From positions 1-6,884 of the forward strand of contig CAZIRO010000149.1 in the NCBI GenBank assembly GCA_964541595.1: a stretch of 6,884 bases of DNA, in the 5' to 3' direction. This DNA is from CAZIRO01 sp964541595. Its GTDB lineage: Bacteria; Acidobacteriota; HRBIN11. The translations under genes and the position numbers were made by a program. The notes beneath the pieces are model-generated. The model was given only the letters and a program-made list of their open reading frames with translations, was not told the DNA's origin and did not search any database. Shown here piece after piece: positions 1-4,985 of this stretch; position 1 is the stretch's first letter, and each line of letters starts with the position of its first letter.

Positions 1-79
1 TGACACCGGAGACCGGTGGCCACCGGCACACCGGTGGATCCGGTGGTGCGCATGTTCCATGGCCTGTCCCGATCCCAGC
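1..79 (+). repeat. Dispersed repeat element, copy A (cut by the window edge)
   Basis: This copy has three parts in order. First come 7-bp units (TGACACC, GGAGACC, GGTGGCC at 1-21). Next is a CCGGTGG-rich core containing the 14-bp palindrome CCGGTGGCCACCGG at 13-26. Last is a tail with GTTCCAT followed by CTGTCCCGATCCC at 54-76. Positions 5-55 are identical to 2828-2878 (51 bases), and similarity continues with a few mismatches to about 77. Relative to copy D, exactly one heptamer unit (CGGGACC) is missing between TGACACC and GGAGACC, which points to slippage by whole units. Short ORFs here are repeat sequence rather than genes. The copy probably extends left of the window. Confidence 0.85.
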
Positions 80-90
80 GCACGTTTCAC

Positions 91-119
91 TTGTTTCCGA
101 CCCACCGGGGTGCTATATA
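91..119 (+). promoter_or_regulatory. Possible sigma-70-type promoter for the GT-C gene
   Basis: TTGTTT at 91-96 and TATATA at 114-119 are separated by 17 bp, in the only clearly AT-rich stretch (112-137) of the leader. The match is weak: three of six bases at -35 and four of six at -10. It lies between repeat copies A and B and would leave a leader of roughly 210 nt before the ATG at 338, crossing copy B and the hairpin repeat at 248-304. This is inference from spacing and base composition only. Confidence 0.25.
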
Positions 120-136
120 CACTTATGCAAATATTT

Positions 137-231
137 TCCCGGGATCGGGGCAGGCAATGGGACAGGGGGGTGCACCGGATGAACGGACGGACCGGTTGAC
201 ACCGGAGTCAGGTCTCAGGTCCCGGGTGTCC
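137..231 (-). repeat. Dispersed repeat element, copy B (inverted, diverged)
   Basis: Read on the minus strand, this stretch has the same order of parts as copies A and D. It begins with heptamers at 231-197 (GGACACC, CGGGACC, TGAGACC, TGACTCC, GGTGTCA), continues through ATCCGGTGCACC, and ends with TGTCCCATTGCCTGCCCCGATCCC-type tail sequence at about 161-139. The core is more diverged than between A and D. Copies A and B therefore face each other, with the AT-rich 80-136 stretch between them. Confidence 0.7.
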
Positions 232-247
232 GCGCATCCTGGTTGAC

Positions 248-304
248 GGGATATCGCGGGGTCCATTGGGACACGCCGTGTCCCATTTCTTGCCCCGATT
301 CCAG
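248..304 (+). repeat. Hairpin leader repeat C, upstream of the GT-C gene (left arm of an inverted pair)
   Basis: This 57-bp block starts GGGATA and ends CCCGATTCCAG, 33 nt before the chosen start at 338. It aligns with the reverse complement of 2680-2737 at about 42 of 60 columns counted by eye. Inside is a near-perfect palindrome, TGGGACACG and CGTGTCCCA around a single C (267-285). The right-hand copy keeps a stem at the same place with different bases, which suggests that the structure matters. Its last part resembles the tail of copies A, B and D. It may be a structured 5' leader, a protein-binding site or a terminal inverted repeat. Nothing here decides between these. Confidence 0.65.
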
Positions 305-337
305 ATTTTCTCGTGGATATCCATCCGAGACGCGTGC

Positions 338-1780
338 ATGCTCGAGCATACCGACCAACACAGACTGTGGACGCGTGCGTACGTCTGGGCTGTCCGTGTT
401 GCGGGCTATTTCCTTCTGGTGGCCGCGTTGTTTGCCCTGCAAAATCCGTGGATTATCCGCGCACCGAAGTTCTGGTTGTTTTTCGCCGTGTTACTGGGAC
501 TTATCGCTGTCCGGTGGCTGGTCCATCCCGCGGGTACGATCGATCGGCCGGGCACCCGGTACTTTCTCGCTGCGGTCATTCTCCTGTACGTACTGACGCG
601 CACTGTCTGGATCGTGAATGTACCCACCGTGCCGGTATCCGATTTCAAAGCGTATCATGATGCCGCGCTTCAAATCGCGCGTGGAGACTGGAACCTCCGG
701 CTGAAAATCGCATATCTCGGCTATCCGCTCATGCTTGCGGTCGTTTACCGCATATTCAATCTTCACCCCCCGGAAACCGTTCTCGCTGCCCAGGCGCTGC
801 ACGTGGTGCTCGGTATATGTACTGTATTGCTCATTTTTCATCTGGCACATCTCATCGGAAACGAACGTACCGCGCGGGTGGCCTGCATATTATTCGTACT
901 CTGGCCTACACAGTTGATGTGGACCGGCGTCCTGGCGTCCGAGCACCTGTTTGTTCCGTGGACACTCCTCGGCATTGCCATTCTTGTCCGTGCGTTACAG
1001 GGAACTCCCATACGGGCACGGTCGTTGTTCACGGCGGGACTGGTACTGGGAGTCGCCACCATCGTTCGTCCGATCGCACTGCTCATCGTACTCGTCGGCG
1101 TGGGTCTCGTCACGGGAATCGGTCGGGACACGCTCCGCCAGCGAGGATTAAAAATCGCAGGACTGCTGTTCGGTTTTTTGATCGTTCCGGGCGTCTATCA
1201 TGTGCTATTGCCAACGCCCACACGTCCTTCGACGACCTTCACAATGATGCTGGTGCATTCGCTGTCTCACGGCACCAATGTGGCCTCCCGTGGTCGCTGG
1301 AGCCATGAAGAGTTCCGAGCACTCAGGGCGATCCGGGAACGCTATGGTCCAGAGAAAAGCGTATGGGTTATGCTGCACCGCGTGTTGCATCGCATCCGCA
1401 CGCATCCGTTCGGATTCATCCGGATGGTGTTCGAGAAGTTTCAAATCCAATGGGCAAGAGACCTGTACGGTGCCCACTGGAGCACCCGGCAGGTGCGTCC
1501 CGTACGTTGGGGAACCTGGATACGCAGGGCACGCCCTGTACTATTTACAGTTGCACAGTTTTATTACGTGTGGTTGCTGTTGCTCTGCGTTGCGGGATGC
1601 GTGCGGTTTCAAGCATTCCCGCCGCACATCGGGGTCAGCGTCATACTGCTGCTGTTTTTCATGAGTATTGGCGTGCACACGGTACTCGTGGCGATGGCGC
1701 GGTATCACTATCCCTGGGTGATCTTGCTGACGATTCTCGGCGCACGTGGTCTGACCCTGTCGATCGAGGAAACTGCGTAA
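338..1780 (+). CDS. GT-C family (GT39/ArnT-like) membrane glycosyltransferase
   Basis: This is a 480-residue polytopic inner-membrane protein with about 11-12 hydrophobic helices (for example 20-36, 44-62, 76-94, 149-172, 205-222, 232-256, 271-290, 402-421, 430-452, 456-473). The SD-x3-Y-x3-A motif at 101-109, in the first large periplasmic loop, matches the position of the catalytic Asp loop in GT-C enzymes that use polyprenyl-phosphate sugars. WPTQLMWTGVLASEHLF (189-205) and RYHYPW (455-460) are also typical of PMT_2/GT39-like proteins. The family transfers a sugar from a lipid carrier to an envelope acceptor on the periplasmic side. Donor and acceptor cannot be read from sequence. The ATG at 338 is chosen because the longer frame starts at a TTG (266) inside a repeat. 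Its ribosome binding site is weak. It is convergent with the GT2 gene. Confidence 0.85.
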   Translation: MLEHTDQHRLWTRAYVWAVRVAGYFLLVAALFALQNPWIIRAPKFWLFFAVLLGLIAVRWLVHPAGTIDRPGTRYFLAAVILLYVLTRTVWIVNVPTVPVSDFKAYHDAALQIARGDWNLRLKIAYLGYPLMLAVVYRIFNLHPPETVLAAQALHVVLGICTVLLIFHLAHLIGNERTARVACILFVLWPTQLMWTGVLASEHLFVPWTLLGIAILVRALQGTPIRARSLFTAGLVLGVATIVRPIALLIVLVGVGLVTGIGRDTLRQRGLKIAGLLFGFLIVPGVYHVLLPTPTRPSTTFTMMLVHSLSHGTNVASRGRWSHEEFRALRAIRERYGPEKSVWVMLHRVLHRIRTHPFGFIRMVFEKFQIQWARDLYGAHWSTRQVRPVRWGTWIRRARPVLFTVAQFYYVWLLLLCVAGCVRFQAFPPHIGVSVILLLFFMSIGVHTVLVAMARYHYPWVILLTILGARGLTLSIEETA

Positions 1781-1813
1781 ACGGCCGGTACGATGTTTGA
1801 AACTTCCCCAGCC

Positions 1814-1829
1814 TGATGCAATCGCATCA
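1814..1829. other. Small hairpin between the convergent glycosyltransferase genes
   Basis: TGATGC and GCATCA form a perfect 6-bp stem around AATC, overlapping the stop codon of the GT2 gene. The convergent gap is only 46 bp and shows no T-run on either strand, so this is not a standard intrinsic terminator. It could still act as a weak bidirectional end signal. Chance is a real alternative for a 6-bp stem. Confidence 0.2.
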
Positions 1830-2660
1830 CATGCGGACCCACCACCGGTGGTACCACCGCAACACCGTTTGTTCCCAGCGGGGACGGTGTTTCCGATAGT
1901 ACCGCATCTGACTGTTTCGGCGGTCCCGACGCACCCGGGCGCGAATACCCGGGTTTTCCTGAACACTGGCACCGCGCGTGTGAACGACCGTTGCCGTTGG
2001 GGTCCACCAGACCTCCCATCCTGCCTGTTGCACCCGGATCCCCAGGTCACAGTCTTCGTAATAGAGAAAAAACCCGGGATCAAATCCCCGCACCGCCGTC
2101 CATGCCGCCCACCGCATGGCCATACATGCTCCGGATACCCAGCCGACCCGTCTGGGTGTGGTCCATTGCTGCCATCGACGTTGCAGTACACGCCAGCGCA
2201 TCCACCGCATTCGCCATCGGTACACCCACTCACGCATCAGCGTAATGGGTGCACCCCAGGACGGTTCAATATGGCCATCCGGAGCCTCGATCCGGGGACC
2301 GACCAGTCCGGCACGGGAATGCGTTTCCAGGAAACGATGCAGCATCCGGAGCGTGTTCGGCAGGAAGACGATATCGGCATTTGCGATGATGAGCCAGTCC
2401 GTTTCCGTCGGCAATGCCGCAACACCGATATTGCAAGCCGTGCCGAATCCTGGATTGTCCGGACGCTCGATCAGACATACGGATGGCAGATCGACGGCAA
2501 GGTATCCCCACTGCATGCGAACGATCGGCTGTTCAGACGTATCCACAACGACGACGTGTATCGGCACACGTTGGAACCGCAGGCTGCGTAAACAGTGAAC
2601 CAGCAGTTCCGGTGTGCGGTAATGGACGATCACCACGCCCACCGGTTCCCGCACGGTCAT
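1827..2660 (-). CDS. GT2 family glycosyltransferase, rhamnosyltransferase (WbbL)-like
   Basis: This is a 277-residue cytoplasmic GT-A enzyme. The N-terminal strand VGVVIVHYRTPELLVHCLRSL (7-27) is the nucleotide-sugar binding fold. RPDNPGFGTACNIGV (66-80) and IIANADIVF (91-99) match the family pattern, with NAD at 94-96 in the DxD position. GWVSGACM (173-180) and GFDPGFFLYYEDCDLGIRVQQAGW (192-215) form the acceptor/catalytic region, with the ED pair at 202-203. This arrangement is typical of WbbL-like rhamnosyltransferases in O-antigen or exopolysaccharide synthesis, although the sugar is not proven. Residues 144-172 and the C-terminus are unusually rich in Trp and Arg, possibly for membrane contact. 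The start at 2660 is chosen because GGAGGAG lies 10 nt upstream. An upstream in-frame ATG at 2699 falls inside a dispersed repeat. Confidence 0.9.
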   Translation of the reverse strand: MTVREPVGVVIVHYRTPELLVHCLRSLRFQRVPIHVVVVDTSEQPIVRMQWGYLAVDLPSVCLIERPDNPGFGTACNIGVAALPTETDWLIIANADIVFLPNTLRMLHRFLETHSRAGLVGPRIEAPDGHIEPSWGAPITLMREWVYRWRMRWMRWRVLQRRWQQWTTPRRVGWVSGACMAMRWAAWTAVRGFDPGFFLYYEDCDLGIRVQQAGWEVWWTPTATVVHTRGASVQENPGIRARVRRDRRNSQMRYYRKHRPRWEQTVLRWYHRWWVRM

Positions 2661-2670
2661 GACGGGGATG

Positions 2671-2677
2671 CTCCTCC
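2671..2677 (-). promoter_or_regulatory. Ribosome binding site deciding the GT2 start
   Basis: GGAGGAG on the minus strand ends 10 nt before the ATG at 2660. It is the strongest Shine-Dalgarno match near either candidate start and lies inside the longer frame beginning at 2699, so it argues for the shorter protein. Confidence 0.75.
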
Positions 2678-2679
2678 GG

Positions 2680-2737
2680 CTGAAATCGGGACAGGCCATG
2701 GGGCACCGTGGGTCCCCATGCGGTCATGCGCTATCCC
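2680..2737 (-). repeat. Hairpin leader repeat E, upstream of the GT2 gene (right arm of an inverted pair)
   Basis: Read on the minus strand this 58-bp block starts GGGATAGCGC and ends CCCGATTTCAG, 19 nt before the GT2 ATG. It is the inverted counterpart of 248-304. Its hairpin spans 2697-2720: CATGGGG-ACC pairs with GGT-CCCCATG around a CAC loop, with one unpaired base. The paired bases differ from the left copy (GGGACACG there), yet the stem is kept. It overlaps the upstream in-frame ATG at 2699. Confidence 0.65.
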
Positions 2738-2753
2738 CCGCCCATGCGATGCC

Positions 2754-2844
2754 CCGTCCCCTGTCTTCCGTCTCCCGTCCCGGATACCGGATACCTGACA
2801 CCCGGGACCTGGGACCTGACACCCGGGACCGGAGACCGGTGGCC
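2754..2844 (+). repeat. Degenerate heptanucleotide tandem array, 13 units
   Basis: The stretch divides without gaps into thirteen 7-bp units. The first four are pyrimidine-rich (CCGTCCC at the first and fourth, CTGTCTT second, CCGTCTC third). The rest mostly end in ACC: GGATACC twice, TGACACC twice, CGGGACC twice, TGGGACC, GGAGACC, and finally GGTGGCC. The period is exact although units vary. The last units run into the 51-bp block shared with the left end of the window. Heptanucleotide tandem repeats (STRR) are known from cyanobacterial intergenic DNA. The resemblance is in period only and no relationship is claimed. Confidence 0.85.
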
Positions 2845-2900
2845 ACCGGCACACCGGTGGATCCGGTGGTGCGCATGTCCCATTGCCCGTTCCGATCCCG
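2828..2900 (+). repeat. Dispersed repeat element, copy D (direct repeat of copy A)
   Basis: Positions 2828-2878 are identical to 5-55, and the following tail (CATGTCCCATTGCCCG then TTCCGATCCCG) differs from copy A at only a few positions. With the heptamer array upstream the complete element is about 150 bp. It ends 12 bp before the last base of pilD, so it lies downstream of that gene and upstream of the GT2 gene. In direct orientation with copy A it brackets the two glycosyltransferase genes at a distance of 2823 bp. Confidence 0.85.
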
Positions 2901-2912
2901 GTCCTCCGGGGG

Positions 2913-3752
2913 TCACAGGATCCACTTCAGGTACCATCGCATCATCCACATTTCGTACATTGCCAGCAACCGGTCGCCCCAGAAAATGACGATCCAGGTC
3001 GCCGCAGTGAGCATGGTGCCAAACGGCAGGATCACCTGCCCAAAAGAGGCCGACCGCTGAACGCGCCAGATGATCGTGCCCACGACGATACCGAAGAATG
3101 CCGCGAGGATGACGACCAGAATGAGACGTTCCATCCCGAGGAACGCGCCGAGCATGCCCATCAGTTTCACATCCCCGAACCCCATTCCCTCCTGACGTCG
3201 GATCAGCCAGTACCCCCAATAGATGGCCAGCGGGAAGACGATGCCGACGGCCCAACCGAACAACCCCGACCGCCAGTCGACCAGAGCATTGGGACCGATC
3301 GTCGCCAGTCCGAAGGCCATCCCTGTCAGCGTGAGGCCATCCGGGAGGATCTGCCATTCCATATCGATAAAAAAGAGCGCGATACACAGGCTGACCAGGA
3401 CGGCAAGTATGAAAAACGTCGGGGTCCATTGCCATTTCAGAAACAACCCTGCGAACGTACCGGCGGTCCAGACCTCAACGATGAGGTAGCGGACGGCAAT
3501 CAGAGCACGGCAATACGCACAACGTCCCCGCAGCCACAGCCAGGATACGATTGGAATGTTATAATACCAGGGAATGGGACGCGTACATGCTGGACAGCGC
3601 GAACGGGGAAAGACAATACTCTCCCCGCGGGGCACCCGGTAGATCACGACATTGAGAAAACTACCGATCGCCGCCCCCATCAGGCCCCAGTAAACTGCCC
3701 ATACACTATCGGGTACCGTTTGCAGTACCGTTCGGAAATCCATGGATTCCAT
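2913..3752 (-). CDS. pilD: Type IV prepilin leader peptidase / N-methyltransferase
   Basis: This is a 279-residue integral membrane aspartic protease of family A24. It cleaves the leader of type IV prepilins or type II secretion pseudopilins and N-methylates the new N-terminus. The N-terminal helix with GAAIGSFLNVVIYRVPRGES (26-45) is the family signature. Two zinc-type pairs, CPAC (53-56) and CAYC (78-81), lie in the cytoplasmic loop, so the methylase domain is complete. The catalytic aspartates are D130 (FFIDMEWQILPD) and D194 in GFGDVKLMG (191-199). About seven more hydrophobic helices follow. Length is close to the bacterial norm. The ATG at 3752 has only a weak ribosome binding site, and Met4 at 3743 is an alternative. 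No pilin or assembly genes are nearby, so the gene is an orphan here. Confidence 0.95.
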   Translation of the reverse strand: MESMDFRTVLQTVPDSVWAVYWGLMGAAIGSFLNVVIYRVPRGESIVFPRSRCPACTRPIPWYYNIPIVSWLWLRGRCAYCRALIAVRYLIVEVWTAGTFAGLFLKWQWTPTFFILAVLVSLCIALFFIDMEWQILPDGLTLTGMAFGLATIGPNALVDWRSGLFGWAVGIVFPLAIYWGYWLIRRQEGMGFGDVKLMGMLGAFLGMERLILVVILAAFFGIVVGTIIWRVQRSASFGQVILPFGTMLTAATWIVIFWGDRLLAMYEMWMMRWYLKWIL

Positions 3753-3802
3753 GCGATCGACACACCGTCCACGGACGTACGCATTTCAGCGGGTGCATCT
3801 CC

Positions 3803-3871
3803 GAAGTGACGAGGGGAAAAGTGACAAAAGTGCAATGCACGATGTCACTTCACTTTTCCTCTCGTCACTTC
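3803..3871. repeat. Large inverted repeat between lpxD and pilD
   Basis: Arms 3803-3824 and 3850-3871 pair over 22 positions, with one G/T pair (3814 with 3860) and a 25-nt loop. The loop contains its own palindrome, GTGCA-A-TGCAC (3830-3840). The arms are purine-rich on one strand (GAAGTGACGAG, then GGAAAAGTGA) and unlike the CCGGTGG repeats elsewhere. A partial tandem copy of the right arm (CCTCTC, then ACTTTTCC) runs on to about 3889. It lies downstream of lpxD and 51 bp before the pilD start. It could end transcription, stabilise the lpxD message or be a short mobile repeat. There is no T-run immediately after the stem on either strand. Confidence 0.85.
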
Positions 3872-3911
3872 CTCTCTGGTTACTTTTCCGCATACCCGAC
3901 ACCCATTTCAT

Positions 3912-4919
3912 TCACCGTCGTTCTTCCTTACGTACCCAGCGGGGCAGATCCTTCAATATCGCAAAGATCCGCAACCAGCGTCCGTATTCCATCGCGGGTA
4001 TCCCACCGACTGTCTGTCCGGGAGCGACCTTCCGCATGACCCCGGCCTTTGCGGCAATCCGTGCATCATCACCGACCACGGCGTGATCGGCGACACCGGC
4101 CTGCCCGCCCATCATCACCCGATCGCCAACCCGTGTGCTGCCGGCGATACCGGCCTGCCCGGCGATGAGACAGGCACGCCCGATACGGACATTATGGGCA
4201 ATCTGCACGAGGTTATCGATTTTCGTTCCGGCACCGATCCGGGTCTCGCCGAGAAATGCGCGGTCAATACACGTATTCGCACCGATCTCGACGTCATCCT
4301 CGATGACGACGCGGCCCAGCTGAGGTATTCGCGTCGGCCGTTCCGGATGCGGCATGAACCGAAAACCGTCCGCACCGATCACCGCACCGGCATGGATAAT
4401 GACACGCCGGCCGATCGTCACCCGCGGATAAACCACCACACCGGCGTGGATGCGGGTATCGGCATCGATGACACATGGCCCGTAGATCACACAATGGCCC
4501 TCGATCCAGACACGTGCACGAATTTCCGCACCGGGACCGATCCAGCACATCGGCCCGATCCAGGCCGTGGGATCCACCCGCGCCGAGGGGTCCACATGGG
4601 CCGTTGCATGCACGCCGGCACGGGCTAAACGGATAAACCCGAACCATTGCTCGAGCACATACAGCACCCGCAGAGGCTCCGCATGCACGATCCAGGTGAT
4701 ATCCGTACGGTCAATCCGCCATTCCGGATAAGTGACAACGATGCCGGCCCGTGTGGTTGGCAGGTACGCGCGCAGGCGTTCCTCGAGCACGACCGTGAGA
4801 TGCTGCGATGTCGCACGATCGATTTCCGCAACATCGATAAACGTCCGTTCGGGATCACCGATCAGTTCACCCCCGCACTGACGCGCAAGTTCACGTGCGA
4901 TCCACGGGACGGGTGTCAT
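3912..4919 (-). CDS. lpxD: UDP-3-O-acylglucosamine N-acyltransferase
   Basis: LpxD adds the second acyl chain, from acyl carrier protein, to the 2-amino group of UDP-3-O-acyl-glucosamine, the third step of lipid A synthesis in the cytoplasm. The 335 residues match the usual length (341 in E. coli). Residues 1-98 form the uridine-binding domain (GGELIGDPERTFIDVAEIDRA). Residues 101 to about 303 are a left-handed beta helix of hexapeptide repeats. IGADGFRFMP (181-190), IGANTCIDRAFLGETRIGAG (212-231) and KIDNLVQIAHNV (233-244) are diagnostic, with catalytic His242. GGIPAMEYGRWLRI (305-318) begins the C-terminal helix. ANTCIDR differs slightly from the common ANTTIDR. It lies 66 bp downstream of the foldase gene and is probably cotranscribed. 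The usual neighbours fabZ, lpxA and lpxB are absent from the window. Confidence 0.96.
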   Translation of the reverse strand: MTPVPWIARELARQCGGELIGDPERTFIDVAEIDRATSQHLTVVLEERLRAYLPTTRAGIVVTYPEWRIDRTDITWIVHAEPLRVLYVLEQWFGFIRLARAGVHATAHVDPSARVDPTAWIGPMCWIGPGAEIRARVWIEGHCVIYGPCVIDADTRIHAGVVVYPRVTIGRRVIIHAGAVIGADGFRFMPHPERPTRIPQLGRVVIEDDVEIGANTCIDRAFLGETRIGAGTKIDNLVQIAHNVRIGRACLIAGQAGIAGSTRVGDRVMMGGQAGVADHAVVGDDARIAAKAGVMRKVAPGQTVGGIPAMEYGRWLRIFAILKDLPRWVRKEERR

Positions 4920-4923
4920 GGAT

Positions 4924-4931
4924 CCCCCTTT
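4924..4931 (-). promoter_or_regulatory. Ribosome binding site of lpxD
   Basis: On the minus strand AAAGGGGG precedes the ATG at 4919 by 4 nt. This fixes the start. It sits immediately after the hairpin at 4933-4957, so stem formation could influence its accessibility. Confidence 0.65.
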
Positions 4932-4932
4932 A

Positions 4933-4966
4933 TCCGGTTCATCACGGAAGAACCGGACCGGCCGGT
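4933..4966 (-). other. Hairpin and palindrome in the ppiD-lpxD gap
   Basis: TCCGGTTC (4933-4940) pairs perfectly with GAACCGGA (4950-4957) around a 9-nt loop. Next to it is the 10-bp palindrome ACCGGCCGGT (4957-4966). No T-run follows on the minus strand; instead the lpxD ribosome binding site follows directly. It is therefore more likely a processing, stability or translation-control structure within one transcript than a terminator. Role is inferred. Confidence 0.45.
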
Positions 4967-4985
4967 GTTCATCGAATCCGGGTGA

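Noticed and set aside
266..337. Longer start (TTG) for the GT-C gene
   Set aside because: The extension is a translation of the hairpin repeat at 248-304 and adds nothing family-like. The ATG at 338 precedes a normal N-terminus for this family.
1781..1826. Intrinsic terminator between the convergent genes
   Set aside because: Only a 6-bp stem without a T-run is present. It is listed as a weak hairpin rather than a terminator.
1541..2233. 230-codon minus-strand open frame spanning the convergent gap
   Set aside because: It overlaps both glycosyltransferase genes out of frame, is Cys/Gly/Arg-rich and has no domain.
1797..2591. 264-codon plus-strand open frame
   Set aside because: It is antisense to the GT2 gene and Pro/His/Arg-rich, with no motif. 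The minus-strand frame carries all the GT2 signatures and a good ribosome binding site.
2661..2699. Longer start (ATG at 2699) for the GT2 gene
   Set aside because: The ATG lies inside the repeat motif, and GGAGGAG is positioned for the ATG at 2660.
248..2737. Insertion sequence or classical transposon
   Set aside because: Inverted ends exist, but the enclosed genes are glycosyltransferases. No transposase, recombinase or remnant is visible, and no target duplication is evident by eye.
2754..2900. CRISPR array
   Set aside because: The repeat unit is 7 bp, contiguous and degenerate. There are no spacers and no cas genes.
2883..3809. 308-codon plus-strand open frame
   Set aside because: It is entirely antisense to pilD, whose catalytic and zinc motifs are intact. 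Its composition is rich in Asp, Arg, Pro and Gln with no recognisable domain, as expected of a shadow frame.
4083..4628. 181-codon plus-strand open frame with regular Asp/Gly/Thr spacing
   Set aside because: The regularity mirrors the hexapeptide repeats of lpxD on the other strand. It is a shadow, not a repeat protein.
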